The notes beneath the pieces are model-generated. The model searched no databases and was not told the origin of the DNA. It was given only the letters and a program-made list of their open reading frames with translations. A program made the position numbers and the translations under genes. Positions 10,326 to 19,148 of a stretch of DNA of 64,000 nucleotides are shown piece by piece. Where the stretch lies: assembly GCA_038206395.1 (NCBI GenBank), contig JBBRAX010000002.1, positions 62,001-126,000 on the forward strand. The letters run 5' to 3'. The stretch is from JAGSPQ01 sp038206395 (lineage in GTDB: Bacteria > Myxococcota > Myxococcia > Myxococcales > Myxococcaceae). Position 1 is the first letter of the stretch. Every line of letters starts with the position of its first letter.

Positions 10326-13300
10326 GGGCGGGGGCCGTCGCGAAGAATGCGGCGCAGCACGCCATCGGGCAGCGAGTACGCCTCGGGCGAGGTCATGTCG
10401 CCGTGCGCCTGAAGAAGCTTCGTCTCGGCCACCAGCCGCACCATCACGCTCGCCGCTTCCTGCGCGCGCCGCTTGAGCTCTGCACCCGGAAGGTGGGCGG
10501 TGAGGCCGGTGGCGGCGAAGCGCTGCATCACCCGAGTCTCTACCAGCTGCTGCAGGGAAGCGACCGACACCCGGTCGGCCTGGGCCAGCGCGCGCAGCAG
10601 CCCCCCTGCGACGGTGTCGGCCTGCGCGATCTCAGTCTCGATCCACACGCGCAAGGGCGAGCCTTCGCGCTCTTCGCGGCGAATGGCTTCGTTCGCCCCT
10701 TCGACGCCGATGCGAACGGCGCCCAGCGAGCCCTGCCGCGCGCGATCCGCGTCGTAGAGCTCGAGCACCGAGGTGCCGAGGCGGCGGAGCAACAACGGAA
10801 CGCCGTGCGAGGCTTCGACCAGCTTCTGCAGCGCGTCGTCGTCGAAGCGAATGCCCTGCTGCGCGCCGAGGCCCCGCATCATCGAGTGGGCTGACTGATC
10901 ATCGAGGCACGGCACGCAGATCGACGGGAAGGCGCCCATGATCGACTGCCCACCCAGCGTCGACAGCGGCGCCCACAGCAGCGGGTGCATTGCAGCGCAG
11001 AGCACCACGCCGACGGTGTTGCCCGCGTGCGGCGAAGACGGCTCGGAAAAAGCGCTGCGCAGCCGGCCCGTCAGCGTCGCTAACACATCGAGCGCGCGGC
11101 CCATCTTTTCCGGCGGCACCGACAACAGCTGCTCGACCTCGTCGACGACGAGCAACATCGACGGCGCCGCGCTCCCGCTGGACGTCGCGCAGGCCGTTGC
11201 CAGGGCCCGCAACCACGCCGCCAGCGTCGGCGCGTCCAGCGCGCCTTCAGGCACGGCCGGCACCACTGCCGCCGGGTAGCGCGCTGTCGTCGAGTCAGAC
11301 AGCCGCATCACCAGCGTGCGCAGAATCGCCTCGACGGCGACGGCAGGCGTCTCACCGAAAGACACTTCGTGGTGGAAGCCCGCGAGGTCGACGTAGGCTG
11401 ACGGGCCGGTGGTGCGGCGCGCAACTTCGAGCGCCAGCGACGACTTGCCGAACCGGCGCAGGCCCGTCACCACCACCCAGTTCCCGGCGCGCGACTCGGT
11501 GAGCAGGCCGGCGACGAGGCGCTCGCGGTTCCAGAACTGGCTCGAGCTGCGCACCGGCCCACGGACTTCGAACGGGTTGCCGCGCAGCGTGGTCGCTTCG
11601 ATCAGATCGAGCAGGTCTTCTTCGCGCGTCGCCCAAGCGAGTCGCGAGATCGCCAGCGGCAGCACCTGCACGGCGCGCGTGCCTCCGCGGGCGGCCCAGT
11701 CGAGCGTGGCGCGCACGGCGCCGAGGTCGGGCGTCGCGCTGTCAGAATGAAGCAGGAAGACGACATGCACCTCTTCGCGCAGCGCCACTGCCGCCGCATG
11801 GTTCACATCGGACTCGCGAAGCGCCAGCTGCCCAGGCACGAGCACCGCACACGCGTTGGTTCCCCAGCGTTCCCACGTCGGCGTCTTCGGCAGCTCGAGC
11901 TTCAGCACGTCGTGGCGCGACGGCAGCACCAGGCGCCAGGTGTCCTTTCGCGCGTTGAGGCCAAGGCCTTCGAGGTGCTCGCGCGCCGTGGCCAGCGGCC
12001 CGGCAAACGTCCGGCGCGCGCGGCGAAGGCGCAGTGCCCAGGCCAGCAACAACGTCCCGACGAAGAGGCCCGCCGCAACGCCCAACGTGATGCGGCGGTG
12101 GCGGGCCCACGTCACCTCGAGCTCGCGCGTCACCGAGCAGTCGTAGCGCTGGCCCGCGTGCTCCGACCGGCAGACTTCGCAGCGCGCCTTCGACAAGCCC
12201 AACGCTTCGCACGCGGTGTCTTGATCCAGCTGGTGCTGCACCCAGGCGGTGAAGGGGGACGCGATCGCGAGCCGCTCTTGCTCGATCGGGCGCGTGCCGG
12301 TCGAGTCGAGCCGCCACGGCGAGACACCTGCCGACTCACCGACGTCGCGCGCGACTGCGGCCAGCGCCACCAGCCCCTGCTCGAACCGAAGACCCAGGCC
12401 TTTGCGTTCGTCGCACGCGTCGCGAACCTCGGCGACGGGCGTGGGGCTCGTGTCGCGATCTTCACGCACCATCTCGACCACGGTCGGCGGGTGGCTGAAG
12501 TCGTCGTCGATGGTGATCGCCGCGCCAGACCAGAGCAGCGAGACGACGCGCTGGCAGACCTCGAGTTCGGGCGGCGCGTTCGCGGGGCTCTTCGACTGCG
12601 ACCACGCCGCGATGACTGACAGCACTTCAGGCTGAGCGATTTCGCAGGTGGCCTGGGGCTTCAGCCGCTGCAGCGCCTTCACCGCGCGGCCGCAGACATC
12701 GAGCGCGTCGCCGTCGTGAACGAAGGTTGCGAACTGGTCGACGAGCGCGAGCGTGCGGGCGTCGAGCTCTTTCGGCTGCGGCAGGTGCGCGACGGCCCAC
12801 GCGCGGTACCAGGCGCTGCCTTCGACGTCGGCGAGGTAGCAGAGGTAGAGCTTGCTGCGCGCGGCAGACGAGAGCTCGGCCAGCGGTGCGGTGCCCTTCT
12901 CGCGGCGGCTGGCCGGGAAGTCCTGCAGCCAGGCGCGGACCATGTCGGGGCTCAGCGCGGCACACGGCGTCGCCCACATTTCTTCGACGCGGCGGCGGAC
13001 GATCAGCGGGCCCGTGTTGTCGAGCAGCTCGACCAGCTGGCGCGCGCGCCCACAGCCCTTCGGCGCGAGGCGGTCTTCACAGTCGGCCAGCTCGAGGTAC
13101 GTGAGCGCGAGCTTGAGCGCGGCGCTCAGCGGGGGGCCCGCGGGTCCCGGCGGTTCGGGGTGCTCGCCCTGCGCTTCGGTGATGAACGCCGCCGGCAGCG
13201 GGCCACTGGAATCGAAGAACGTGTCGATGCCCTGCACGCCCTGCGAGCGAACCCTTTCCCAGAACGCGGGAGCAGTGAGCTTGATCGCGGCGATCAAGAT

Positions 13301-13816
13301 GCGTCTGTTCCATTGCGGGCTGCGGGGGTTCGGGCCGATCAGCCGCGCGAGGCGGCGCTCGGGGTCGCTGGGGCCGGCGACGCGGGGAATCACGTCGGTG
13401 GTGCCGTTCACGTAGTCCTCGAGCTGCGCAAGGTTCCGGCTCATCGCGGCCCAGCTGTCGAGCAGGCCCTGCAGCTGTTGCTGCGTCTGAAAAGGCACGC
13501 ACGCCCCGACCGCGCGAACGCGGCCACCCAGCAGCGACTGCGCGAACGAAGCAGCTTCCTGGCATTGCGTTTCTTTGTTGGCCGCGCACGCTTCCAGCGC
13601 GTCCTTGTTCGCGCCCAGCCGTTCGCCCGATTCGTTCAGCTCGGCCTCGCAGCGCTCTTTGGCAGAGACGTTGGTGCGAACGCGCTCGTTGCATTGGGTC
13701 AGCGTGCGCTGAGCGGCGGAAAGCTTCTGTTCGACCTCGACACAGGCCACACCGCCGTCCGCCGCGGCCAGGGCGCCGGACGAAACAAGGAGCGTGACAA
13801 CGAGGACGACTCTCAT
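10322..13816 (-). CDS. Signal-peptide protein with a single TM helix and C-terminal NTPase
   Basis: A 1164-residue protein. The ATG at 13816 gives a clean signal peptide (VVTLLVSSGALAAADGG); an in-frame extension upstream lacks one. Residues about 20-575 are predicted extracytoplasmic and begin with a coiled coil. They contain several Cys, including CEVCRSEHAGQRYDC just before the membrane. One helix (about 575-600) leads to a cytoplasmic NTPase domain with Walker A TGLRRFGKSS (Lys791) and Walker B LLVVDEVEQL (near 891). This NTPase resembles the archaeal-type/STAND ATPases. It is the first gene of an operon with the GT2 synthase and may gate or energise it; that role is inference. Confidence 0.8.
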   Translation of the reverse strand: MRVVLVVTLLVSSGALAAADGGVACVEVEQKLSAAQRTLTQCNERVRTNVSAKERCEAELNESGERLGANKDALEACAANKETQCQEAASFAQSLLGGRVRAVGACVPFQTQQQLQGLLDSWAAMSRNLAQLEDYVNGTTDVIPRVAGPSDPERRLARLIGPNPRSPQWNRRILIAAIKLTAPAFWERVRSQGVQGIDTFFDSSGPLPAAFITEAQGEHPEPPGPAGPPLSAALKLALTYLELADCEDRLAPKGCGRARQLVELLDNTGPLIVRRRVEEMWATPCAALSPDMVRAWLQDFPASRREKGTAPLAELSSAARSKLYLCYLADVEGSAWYRAWAVAHLPQPKELDARTLALVDQFATFVHDGDALDVCGRAVKALQRLKPQATCEIAQPEVLSVIAAWSQSKSPANAPPELEVCQRVVSLLWSGAAITIDDDFSHPPTVVEMVREDRDTSPTPVAEVRDACDERKGLGLRFEQGLVALAAVARDVGESAGVSPWRLDSTGTRPIEQERLAIASPFTAWVQHQLDQDTACEALGLSKARCEVCRSEHAGQRYDCSVTRELEVTWARHRRITLGVAAGLFVGTLLLAWALRLRRARRTFAGPLATAREHLEGLGLNARKDTWRLVLPSRHDVLKLELPKTPTWERWGTNACAVLVPGQLALRESDVNHAAAVALREEVHVVFLLHSDSATPDLGAVRATLDWAARGGTRAVQVLPLAISRLAWATREEDLLDLIEATTLRGNPFEVRGPVRSSSQFWNRERLVAGLLTESRAGNWVVVTGLRRFGKSSLALEVARRTTGPSAYVDLAGFHHEVSFGETPAVAVEAILRTLVMRLSDSTTARYPAAVVPAVPEGALDAPTLAAWLRALATACATSSGSAAPSMLLVVDEVEQLLSVPPEKMGRALDVLATLTGRLRSAFSEPSSPHAGNTVGVVLCAAMHPLLWAPLSTLGGQSIMGAFPSICVPCLDDQSAHSMMRGLGAQQGIRFDDDALQKLVEASHGVPLLLRRLGTSVLELYDADRARQGSLGAVRIGVEGANEAIRREEREGSPLRVWIETEIAQADTVAGGLLRALAQADRVSVASLQQLVETRVMQRFAATGLTAHLPGAELKRRAQEAASVMVRLVAETKLLQAHGDMTSPEAYSLPDGVLRRILRDGPRP

Positions 13817-13908
13817 CTTGGGACGGCGACCTTTTCCCACCCTTCTGCCCGCGGCAGGAAGCGAATGGTGCGGGCAGCCAATCGAAACGGGAGTAGGCAC
13901 GGGGATGG

Positions 13909-16116
13909 ATGCCCTCACCCCGCCTTTCGCCGGCTTTCCGCCGGGGCCTGCTCGCCGGCTGCACCGCAGGAACAGCCCTGGTCGTCGCGGCCTTCCCGCC
14001 CCGCATCGCGGTCGGCATGGGCATGTGGGGCACGCTGCTCGGCAAGGTCGAACGGGTGGTCGCCGGGACGATGATCGACCTGGGGGCGGTGATCTGGCTG
14101 CTCGCGCCGGTGATCGCGCTGCTCACGTTGCTGCCGCCGCTGGTCTTGAAGCCTTTGCGGCGGGGCCGCTGGCAGCAGCTGGCCGCGCTCTTCATCGCGC
14201 TGCCCATCGGTTCCTCGCTCTACCTGCTGAGCACCGTGTCTCAGGAAGTGAAGTCCGAGCGCGGCGCGTTTCCGACGATGTTCGACTTCGCCGCGGCGGC
14301 GAACGCGGCCTTCCTCGAAGGGCAGCTGGGCTTCATCGGCTACAACCGCATCTGGATTCCCCTGGGGCTGGGTCTCCTCGCGCTGGCGGTGCTGACCGTG
14401 GTCGTGGTGCGGCGCGCGCGGCGCATGTCGACGGTCGAGCCGTGGCAGCCGTGGGCTTTGGGAGTGACTCTTTCGCTGGCCGCTTTCGTCGCGGTCCTGA
14501 TGGGAATCGCCGCGGTCCAGTCGACCTCGAATCGCTTCACCGCGGCGGCGTTGGGCGACCCGTTCACCGGCATCCTCGAGAGCTCGATCGACCTGGCGAT
14601 GAGCCGGGGGCCGGCCGGCACGCGCGACCTGGTGCTCGCGGCCGAGCTGCCGAAGAGCTCGAGCACCGTTGGCGCTGCCCGGCTCGGCTGGCCTGGCAGA
14701 AACCCCTCGACGGATCCAGCGAGCTGCTGGCCGCACCCGCATGCCCGCGCGCTCGACGTCAGCGCCGAGCCGCCATTCGCCGACCCGCGCGGCCGGGCGT
14801 TGATCGACGCGTTCGAGCAGATCTCGACGCTGCTCTTCGAGGGCGGCGATTCGAAGGTGGCGTTCTTCCAGCTGTCGCTCGAGAGCTTCCGCGGCGACGA
14901 CGTTCACGCGCTGAACCCAAGAGCGCCGCGGGAAATCGACCCGTACACCACCGGGCTCTACGAACAGGCCGGCACGAAGGGGACGCTGGCGAGCAAGCGA
15001 ATGGTGCAGGCCGGCGTTCGCACTGCGCAGGCGCTCGGAGCGCTGACCTGCGGGCTCGGCACCCTGCCCTACAACCTGAGCCTGATTCGTGACCTGCTGC
15101 CGTTTCCGGTGCGCTGTACGTCCGACGTGCTGGCCGACGCAGGGTTTCGCGGCTCGTTCTTCTACGCGTCGGATCCAACCTTCGACAACATGGCCCCCTT
15201 CCTCGGGCTGCACGGCTACCCCACCGTCATCGCGCAGGACGAGCTGCCGCCGGGTCTGCCGAAAGGCGCGTGGGACGCGACGACGGACTTCGGCGTCTTC
15301 GACGAGGCGACGAAGCGTGCGGCGGCGGGGTTCGCGAAGGACGCGTCGCCGCAGATGTCGCTGGTGATGTCGCTCTCGAACCATTCGCCGTTTCCGGCGC
15401 CAGAGGATCTACCGCCCGAGGTGACAGCGCGCGTCGACGCGGCGCTGAAGAACCATGTGAATCGCGCGGACTCGGATGACCGCCGCCGGCTGCTCACGCA
15501 CGCGTACACGGATACGGCGCTGCAGCGGTTCTTCGGCAACCTTGAAAAAGACGGGCTGGCCGAGAGATCGGTGGTGATGGTGATCGCAGATCACTCGACG
15601 GGGCAGGGCTATATCTGGGGCGCGTCGGGCGCCGAGGCCGAGTCGGACGAAGCGAAGTCGGTGGTGCCGTTTCTGGTCATCATCCCCGAGGCGTTTCTCG
15701 CGCGCATCGTCAATCGCCCCGCACTCGAGGCCGCGCTGGCAAAGGCTCAAGGCCTGATCGACGAGGCCCCGCTGTCGCAGAATGACGTGCCGCGCTTGAT
15801 GCTGGCGTTGATGAACGCGCACCCGGGCGTCGTCGCGCTTCCATCGTCGAAGCGCTGGCACACGCTCGGCGGGCAGGTGACGAGTCCGTACTTCCAGGCC
15901 GGCGGCGACGAGCCCGGGTCGTACGTGCTCGGCATCAACGGCGTCAGCGAGCTCTTTGCGCTCGACCGGCAAGGCGTACGCGTCGGCCCGTACGAAGACT
16001 CGGTGTTCTTGAAGACCCGCGCCGATCGTTACCGCGTCACGCCCCGGCTCATTCCCATCACCGCCACGCTGATCGAGACGATCAACGCGCCCGAGGCATG
16101 TACGAAGCCGCATTGA
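13909..16116 (+). CDS. Sulfatase/LTA synthase-like membrane phosphotransferase
   Basis: A 735-residue protein of the alkaline-phosphatase superfamily. The first 230 residues hold about five membrane helices, as in LtaS and phosphoglycerol transferases. The extracytoplasmic domain has SLESFRGDD, where Glu and Asp can bind metal. It also has VRTAQALGALTCG around the expected Thr nucleophile, SLSNHSPF, and a metal-site VIADHSTG near residue 560. Such enzymes move phosphoglycerol or phosphoethanolamine from lipids to envelope polymers. The substrate is unknown. It is divergent from the NTPase-GT2 operon, 92 bp away, so a shared envelope role is possible. Confidence 0.8.
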   Translation: MPSPRLSPAFRRGLLAGCTAGTALVVAAFPPRIAVGMGMWGTLLGKVERVVAGTMIDLGAVIWLLAPVIALLTLLPPLVLKPLRRGRWQQLAALFIALPIGSSLYLLSTVSQEVKSERGAFPTMFDFAAAANAAFLEGQLGFIGYNRIWIPLGLGLLALAVLTVVVVRRARRMSTVEPWQPWALGVTLSLAAFVAVLMGIAAVQSTSNRFTAAALGDPFTGILESSIDLAMSRGPAGTRDLVLAAELPKSSSTVGAARLGWPGRNPSTDPASCWPHPHARALDVSAEPPFADPRGRALIDAFEQISTLLFEGGDSKVAFFQLSLESFRGDDVHALNPRAPREIDPYTTGLYEQAGTKGTLASKRMVQAGVRTAQALGALTCGLGTLPYNLSLIRDLLPFPVRCTSDVLADAGFRGSFFYASDPTFDNMAPFLGLHGYPTVIAQDELPPGLPKGAWDATTDFGVFDEATKRAAAGFAKDASPQMSLVMSLSNHSPFPAPEDLPPEVTARVDAALKNHVNRADSDDRRRLLTHAYTDTALQRFFGNLEKDGLAERSVVMVIADHSTGQGYIWGASGAEAESDEAKSVVPFLVIIPEAFLARIVNRPALEAALAKAQGLIDEAPLSQNDVPRLMLALMNAHPGVVALPSSKRWHTLGGQVTSPYFQAGGDEPGSYVLGINGVSELFALDRQGVRVGPYEDSVFLKTRADRYRVTPRLIPITATLIETINAPEACTKPH

Positions 16117-16125
16117 ATACGTGCG

Positions 16126-17751
16126 TCAGCCCGGCACGGTCACGAACTGGGTGCCCTTGATCTGCGGCGCGGCCGACAGGAACTTCAGCTCGGGGTGCTT
16201 GGACTCGGCGTGCTGCAGGGCCCACTCGTCCTGAAAGAGCACCAGCGGCAGGCCATCGCGATCCTGCACGGTCTGCCGGTTGCCTTCCCAGTCGAACTTC
16301 TTCGGGTCGAAGTTCTCACCGACGACCCAGCGCGCGGTCGTGAACGGCAGCCGGTCGATCACAATGTTCGCGCCGTACTCGTGCTCGACGCGGTACTGGA
16401 GCACTTCGAACTGCAGCGCGCCGACGACGCCGATGATCGGGTCCTTCATGCCCATCTGCAGCTGGTGGAACACCTGCACGGTGCCTTCTTCCGACAGCTG
16501 CTCGATGCCCTTTTCCATCTGCTTGCGCTTCAGCGGATCCTTCGACCGCACGATCGCGAAGTGCTCGGGCGAGAACCGCGGCACGCCTTCGAACTCGAAC
16601 TTGCCACCTTCGACGAGGCTGTCGCCGATGCGGTACTGGCCCGGGTCGAAGAGGCCGATGACGTCGCCCGGCCACGCGTCTTCGATCGCCGTGCGCTCGG
16701 CCGCCATGAACTGGCTCGGCTTCGCCAGCCGCACGTTCTTGCCGAGCCGCGAATGGTACGCCGTCATTCCCTTGTCGTACTTGCCCGACACCACGCGCAG
16801 AAACGCGATGCGATCGCGGTGCGACGGATCCATGTTTGCCTGAATCTTGAAGATGAAGCCCGAGAACTTCTCGTTCGTCGGCTCGATGAAGCCCTTGTCG
16901 CTCATGCGCCCCGCAGGAGGCGGCGACAAATCGAGGAACGCATCGAGAAACGGCCGAACCCCGAAGTTCGTCATCGCCGAGCCAAAGAACATCGGCGACA
17001 GCTCGGCCGCGAGCACCTTCGCCTCCGAGAAGTCATCGCCGCCGATGTCGAGCAGCTCGATGTCTTCGTTGAGCTTCTCGAGCTCGGCCTCGCTCAAGAT
17101 CGTCGAGATCTCAGGGCTCGCCAGTGGAACCTCGCGCTCCGTCACTTCCGATTCGCCGTGGTTCCCTTCTGACGAGAACACGATCACCGTCTTCTTCCGG
17201 CGGTCGTAGACGCCGCGGAACTCGGGCCCTGAGCCAATCGGCCAGTTCATCGGGTACGCCCGCAGCCCGAGCACCTTCTCGAGCTCGTCCATCAGCTCCA
17301 GCGGCAGGCGGCCGTAGCGGTCGAGCTTGTTGCAGAAGGTGAAGATCGGAATCCCGCGCATGCGGCAGACCTTGAACAGCTTGATCGTCTGTGGCTCGAC
17401 GCCCTTCGCCGCGTCGATGAGCATCACCGCCGCGTCGGCCGCAGCCAGCGTGCGGTACGTGTCTTCGCTGAAGTCCTGGTGGCCCGGCGTGTCGAGCAGG
17501 TTCACCGCGTGCCCGCGATACGGAAACTGCAGCACCGAGCTGGTGACGCTGATCCCACGTTCCTTCTCGAGCTCCATCCAGTCGCTGGTCGCGTGGCGCT
17601 TTGCCCGCCGCGCCTTCACGCTGCCCGCGAGGTGAATCGCGCCGCCATACAGCAGCAGCTTTTCAGTGAGCGTGGTCTTGCCCGCGTCAGGGTGAGAAAT
17701 GATGGCGAAGGTTCGCCGGCGGGCGACCTCTCTTTCGAGCTCGGAAGACAT
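16126..17751 (-). CDS. prfC: Peptide chain release factor 3
   Basis: A 541-residue translational GTPase; E. coli RF3 has 529 residues. G-motifs are clear: SHPDAGKTT (P-loop), ERGISVTSS (switch), DTPGHQDFSEDTYR and FCNKLD. The RF3-specific opening RRRTFAIISHPDAGKTTLTE and the C-terminal domain III features are present. RF3 recycles RF1/RF2 from ribosomes after peptide release. The start is set at ATG 17751, because the 39 residues upstream in the open frame are not part of the family. It is convergent with the sulfatase-like gene. Confidence 0.96.
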   Translation of the reverse strand: MSSELEREVARRRTFAIISHPDAGKTTLTEKLLLYGGAIHLAGSVKARRAKRHATSDWMELEKERGISVTSSVLQFPYRGHAVNLLDTPGHQDFSEDTYRTLAAADAAVMLIDAAKGVEPQTIKLFKVCRMRGIPIFTFCNKLDRYGRLPLELMDELEKVLGLRAYPMNWPIGSGPEFRGVYDRRKKTVIVFSSEGNHGESEVTEREVPLASPEISTILSEAELEKLNEDIELLDIGGDDFSEAKVLAAELSPMFFGSAMTNFGVRPFLDAFLDLSPPPAGRMSDKGFIEPTNEKFSGFIFKIQANMDPSHRDRIAFLRVVSGKYDKGMTAYHSRLGKNVRLAKPSQFMAAERTAIEDAWPGDVIGLFDPGQYRIGDSLVEGGKFEFEGVPRFSPEHFAIVRSKDPLKRKQMEKGIEQLSEEGTVQVFHQLQMGMKDPIIGVVGALQFEVLQYRVEHEYGANIVIDRLPFTTARWVVGENFDPKKFDWEGNRQTVQDRDGLPLVLFQDEWALQHAESKHPELKFLSAAPQIKGTQFVTVPG

Positions 17752-17831
17752 GACGCGCGTGCGGATAGCACACCGTGTCTGCACAACCACGCCTTCGCCT
17801 CCACCCCGAGCGGCTACGCACACTTGGCCCG

Positions 17832-17846
17832 TGGCACGGCGGTCGC
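17832..17846 (+). promoter_or_regulatory. Candidate sigma-54 promoter upstream of the TPR lipoprotein
   Basis: TGGCACGGCGGTCGC matches the -24 element TGGCACG completely and the -12 element in three of four positions (TCGC for TTGC), at the exact spacing. Transcription would start near 17858, leaving a leader of about 37 bases before ATG 17895. Confidence 0.5.
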
Positions 17847-17894
17847 TTTGGGAAAGGACCCGAGCCACGCAGTTCCCCTCCCACGGAGCTCCCT

Positions 17895-18809
17895 ATGAAG
17901 AAGACCCTCGTTTCCTGCTGCATCGCCGCTCTCTCTTTCGCCGCCTGCCAGGACGACTTCCAGCCGGTGCCCAAGCCAGTGCCCGTGAAGCGGGTGTCGG
18001 CGCAGGTGATGCCGGCGCCCGTCGCTGCTGTCTTCGACGCGGGCAAGCCGATGATGGACGAGCCGGTGGATGCCTTGAGCCTCAAGCACGACCAGCCGGG
18101 CGTCGATCACCTGGCCCGCGCGAAGCAACTGGCCGACGACGGCGACCGCGCCGGCGCGTTGACCGAAGCGAAGCGCGCGATCTTCTCGATGCCCACTGAC
18201 GACGAGGCGCTGACCTTCATCGCAGGCCTGACCCAGAAGATGGGCAAGCACGACCTCGCCGCCGAAGCGTACGGCCGGCTCGCGCTGGTCCGCATCGACG
18301 ACGCCACCCCGCTGGTGCAGCAGGCCCGCGCGCTGGTGAAGATGAAGGACTTCGGCCACGCCGCGCTGGCGGGAAAGGACGCGATCCGCCGCGACTCCGG
18401 CAACCCCGAAGCGTTCCAGGCCGCGGGCCTCGGCTACCTCGGCAACGGTGAGCTGCAGAACGCGATCTTCATGTTCACCAAGGTCATCGAGCTCAAGCCC
18501 GACCACGGCTGGGCGCTGAACAACCTCGGCCTCGCGTACCTGCGCGCCAACGAGAACGAGAAGGCCGTCGAGGTGCTCAGCCGTTCAGCCGAGCTGCTGC
18601 CCACCACTGCCTACGTCCACAACAACCTCGGCGTCGCGCTCGAGCGCGTCGGCCGGAAAGACGAGGCCAAGCAGGCGTACCTCACGTCCACCAACCTCTC
18701 GCCGAAATACGTGAAGGCGCGGGTGAATGCGGCCCGGGTCGCCCGCGTCGGCACCCTCGAAGAAATCGACTTCGAGCAGGAAGCGCCGGACATGGCGCCT
18801 GAGAACTGA
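17895..18809 (+). CDS. TPR-repeat lipoprotein
   Basis: A 304-residue lipoprotein. The signal peptide ends in LSFAACQ, and a Pro/Val-rich spacer follows. Residues about 75-295 form five or six tetratricopeptide repeats (HLARAKQLADDGDRAGAL, WALNNLGLAYLRANENEKAV, YVHNNLGVALERVGRKDEAK). TPR lipoproteins usually scaffold envelope complexes. A GGAG at 17885-17888 precedes the ATG. It is divergent from prfC and stands alone. The sigma-54-like promoter upstream suggests control by one of the activators in this window or elsewhere. Confidence 0.9.
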   Translation: MKKTLVSCCIAALSFAACQDDFQPVPKPVPVKRVSAQVMPAPVAAVFDAGKPMMDEPVDALSLKHDQPGVDHLARAKQLADDGDRAGALTEAKRAIFSMPTDDEALTFIAGLTQKMGKHDLAAEAYGRLALVRIDDATPLVQQARALVKMKDFGHAALAGKDAIRRDSGNPEAFQAAGLGYLGNGELQNAIFMFTKVIELKPDHGWALNNLGLAYLRANENEKAVEVLSRSAELLPTTAYVHNNLGVALERVGRKDEAKQAYLTSTNLSPKYVKARVNAARVARVGTLEEIDFEQEAPDMAPEN

Positions 18810-19148
18810 TAGTGGCGGGCTGGGTGGCAACGCCCGCATCGGCTCGAGCCTCAAGGCAGAACGTCGCGTATGGCCAGTGAAGCCCGCCACGTTCCCCTCG
18901 CGCTCGACCCGGTGCATCCGTCGCCACCCGGCCCGGCCTGTTTCTGTATTTATGGTTCTGTTTTTACGGATCTTCGCGGGCCGAGCCCCGCTGTCGCTGA
19001 CGCTCCAGCGTCGGGCTCGGCTGATCCGCTCCAGAACCGTTGGGCGCCCACCTTTGCGGTTCCTTCAGCCCTGTTTGCCCTGAACCGAAGGGACCCGGCG
19101 GGTGTTCGTCACTCTCAACCAATCCAGCAGGACTAAGGTGCCCGGCCG
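18810..19148. other. Intergenic stretch with a strong hairpin and no supported gene
   Basis: The 339 bases hold only arginine/proline-rich shadow frames. An AT-richer patch lies at about 18940-18975. It is followed by a hairpin, GCCGAGCCC (18980-18988) pairing with GGGCTCGGC (19013-19021), with an inner CGCTG/CAGCG stem and an outer GGATC/GATCC pair. No U-tract follows, so it is not a standard terminator. The promoter of the PBP1A operon must lie here. Confidence 0.55.
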
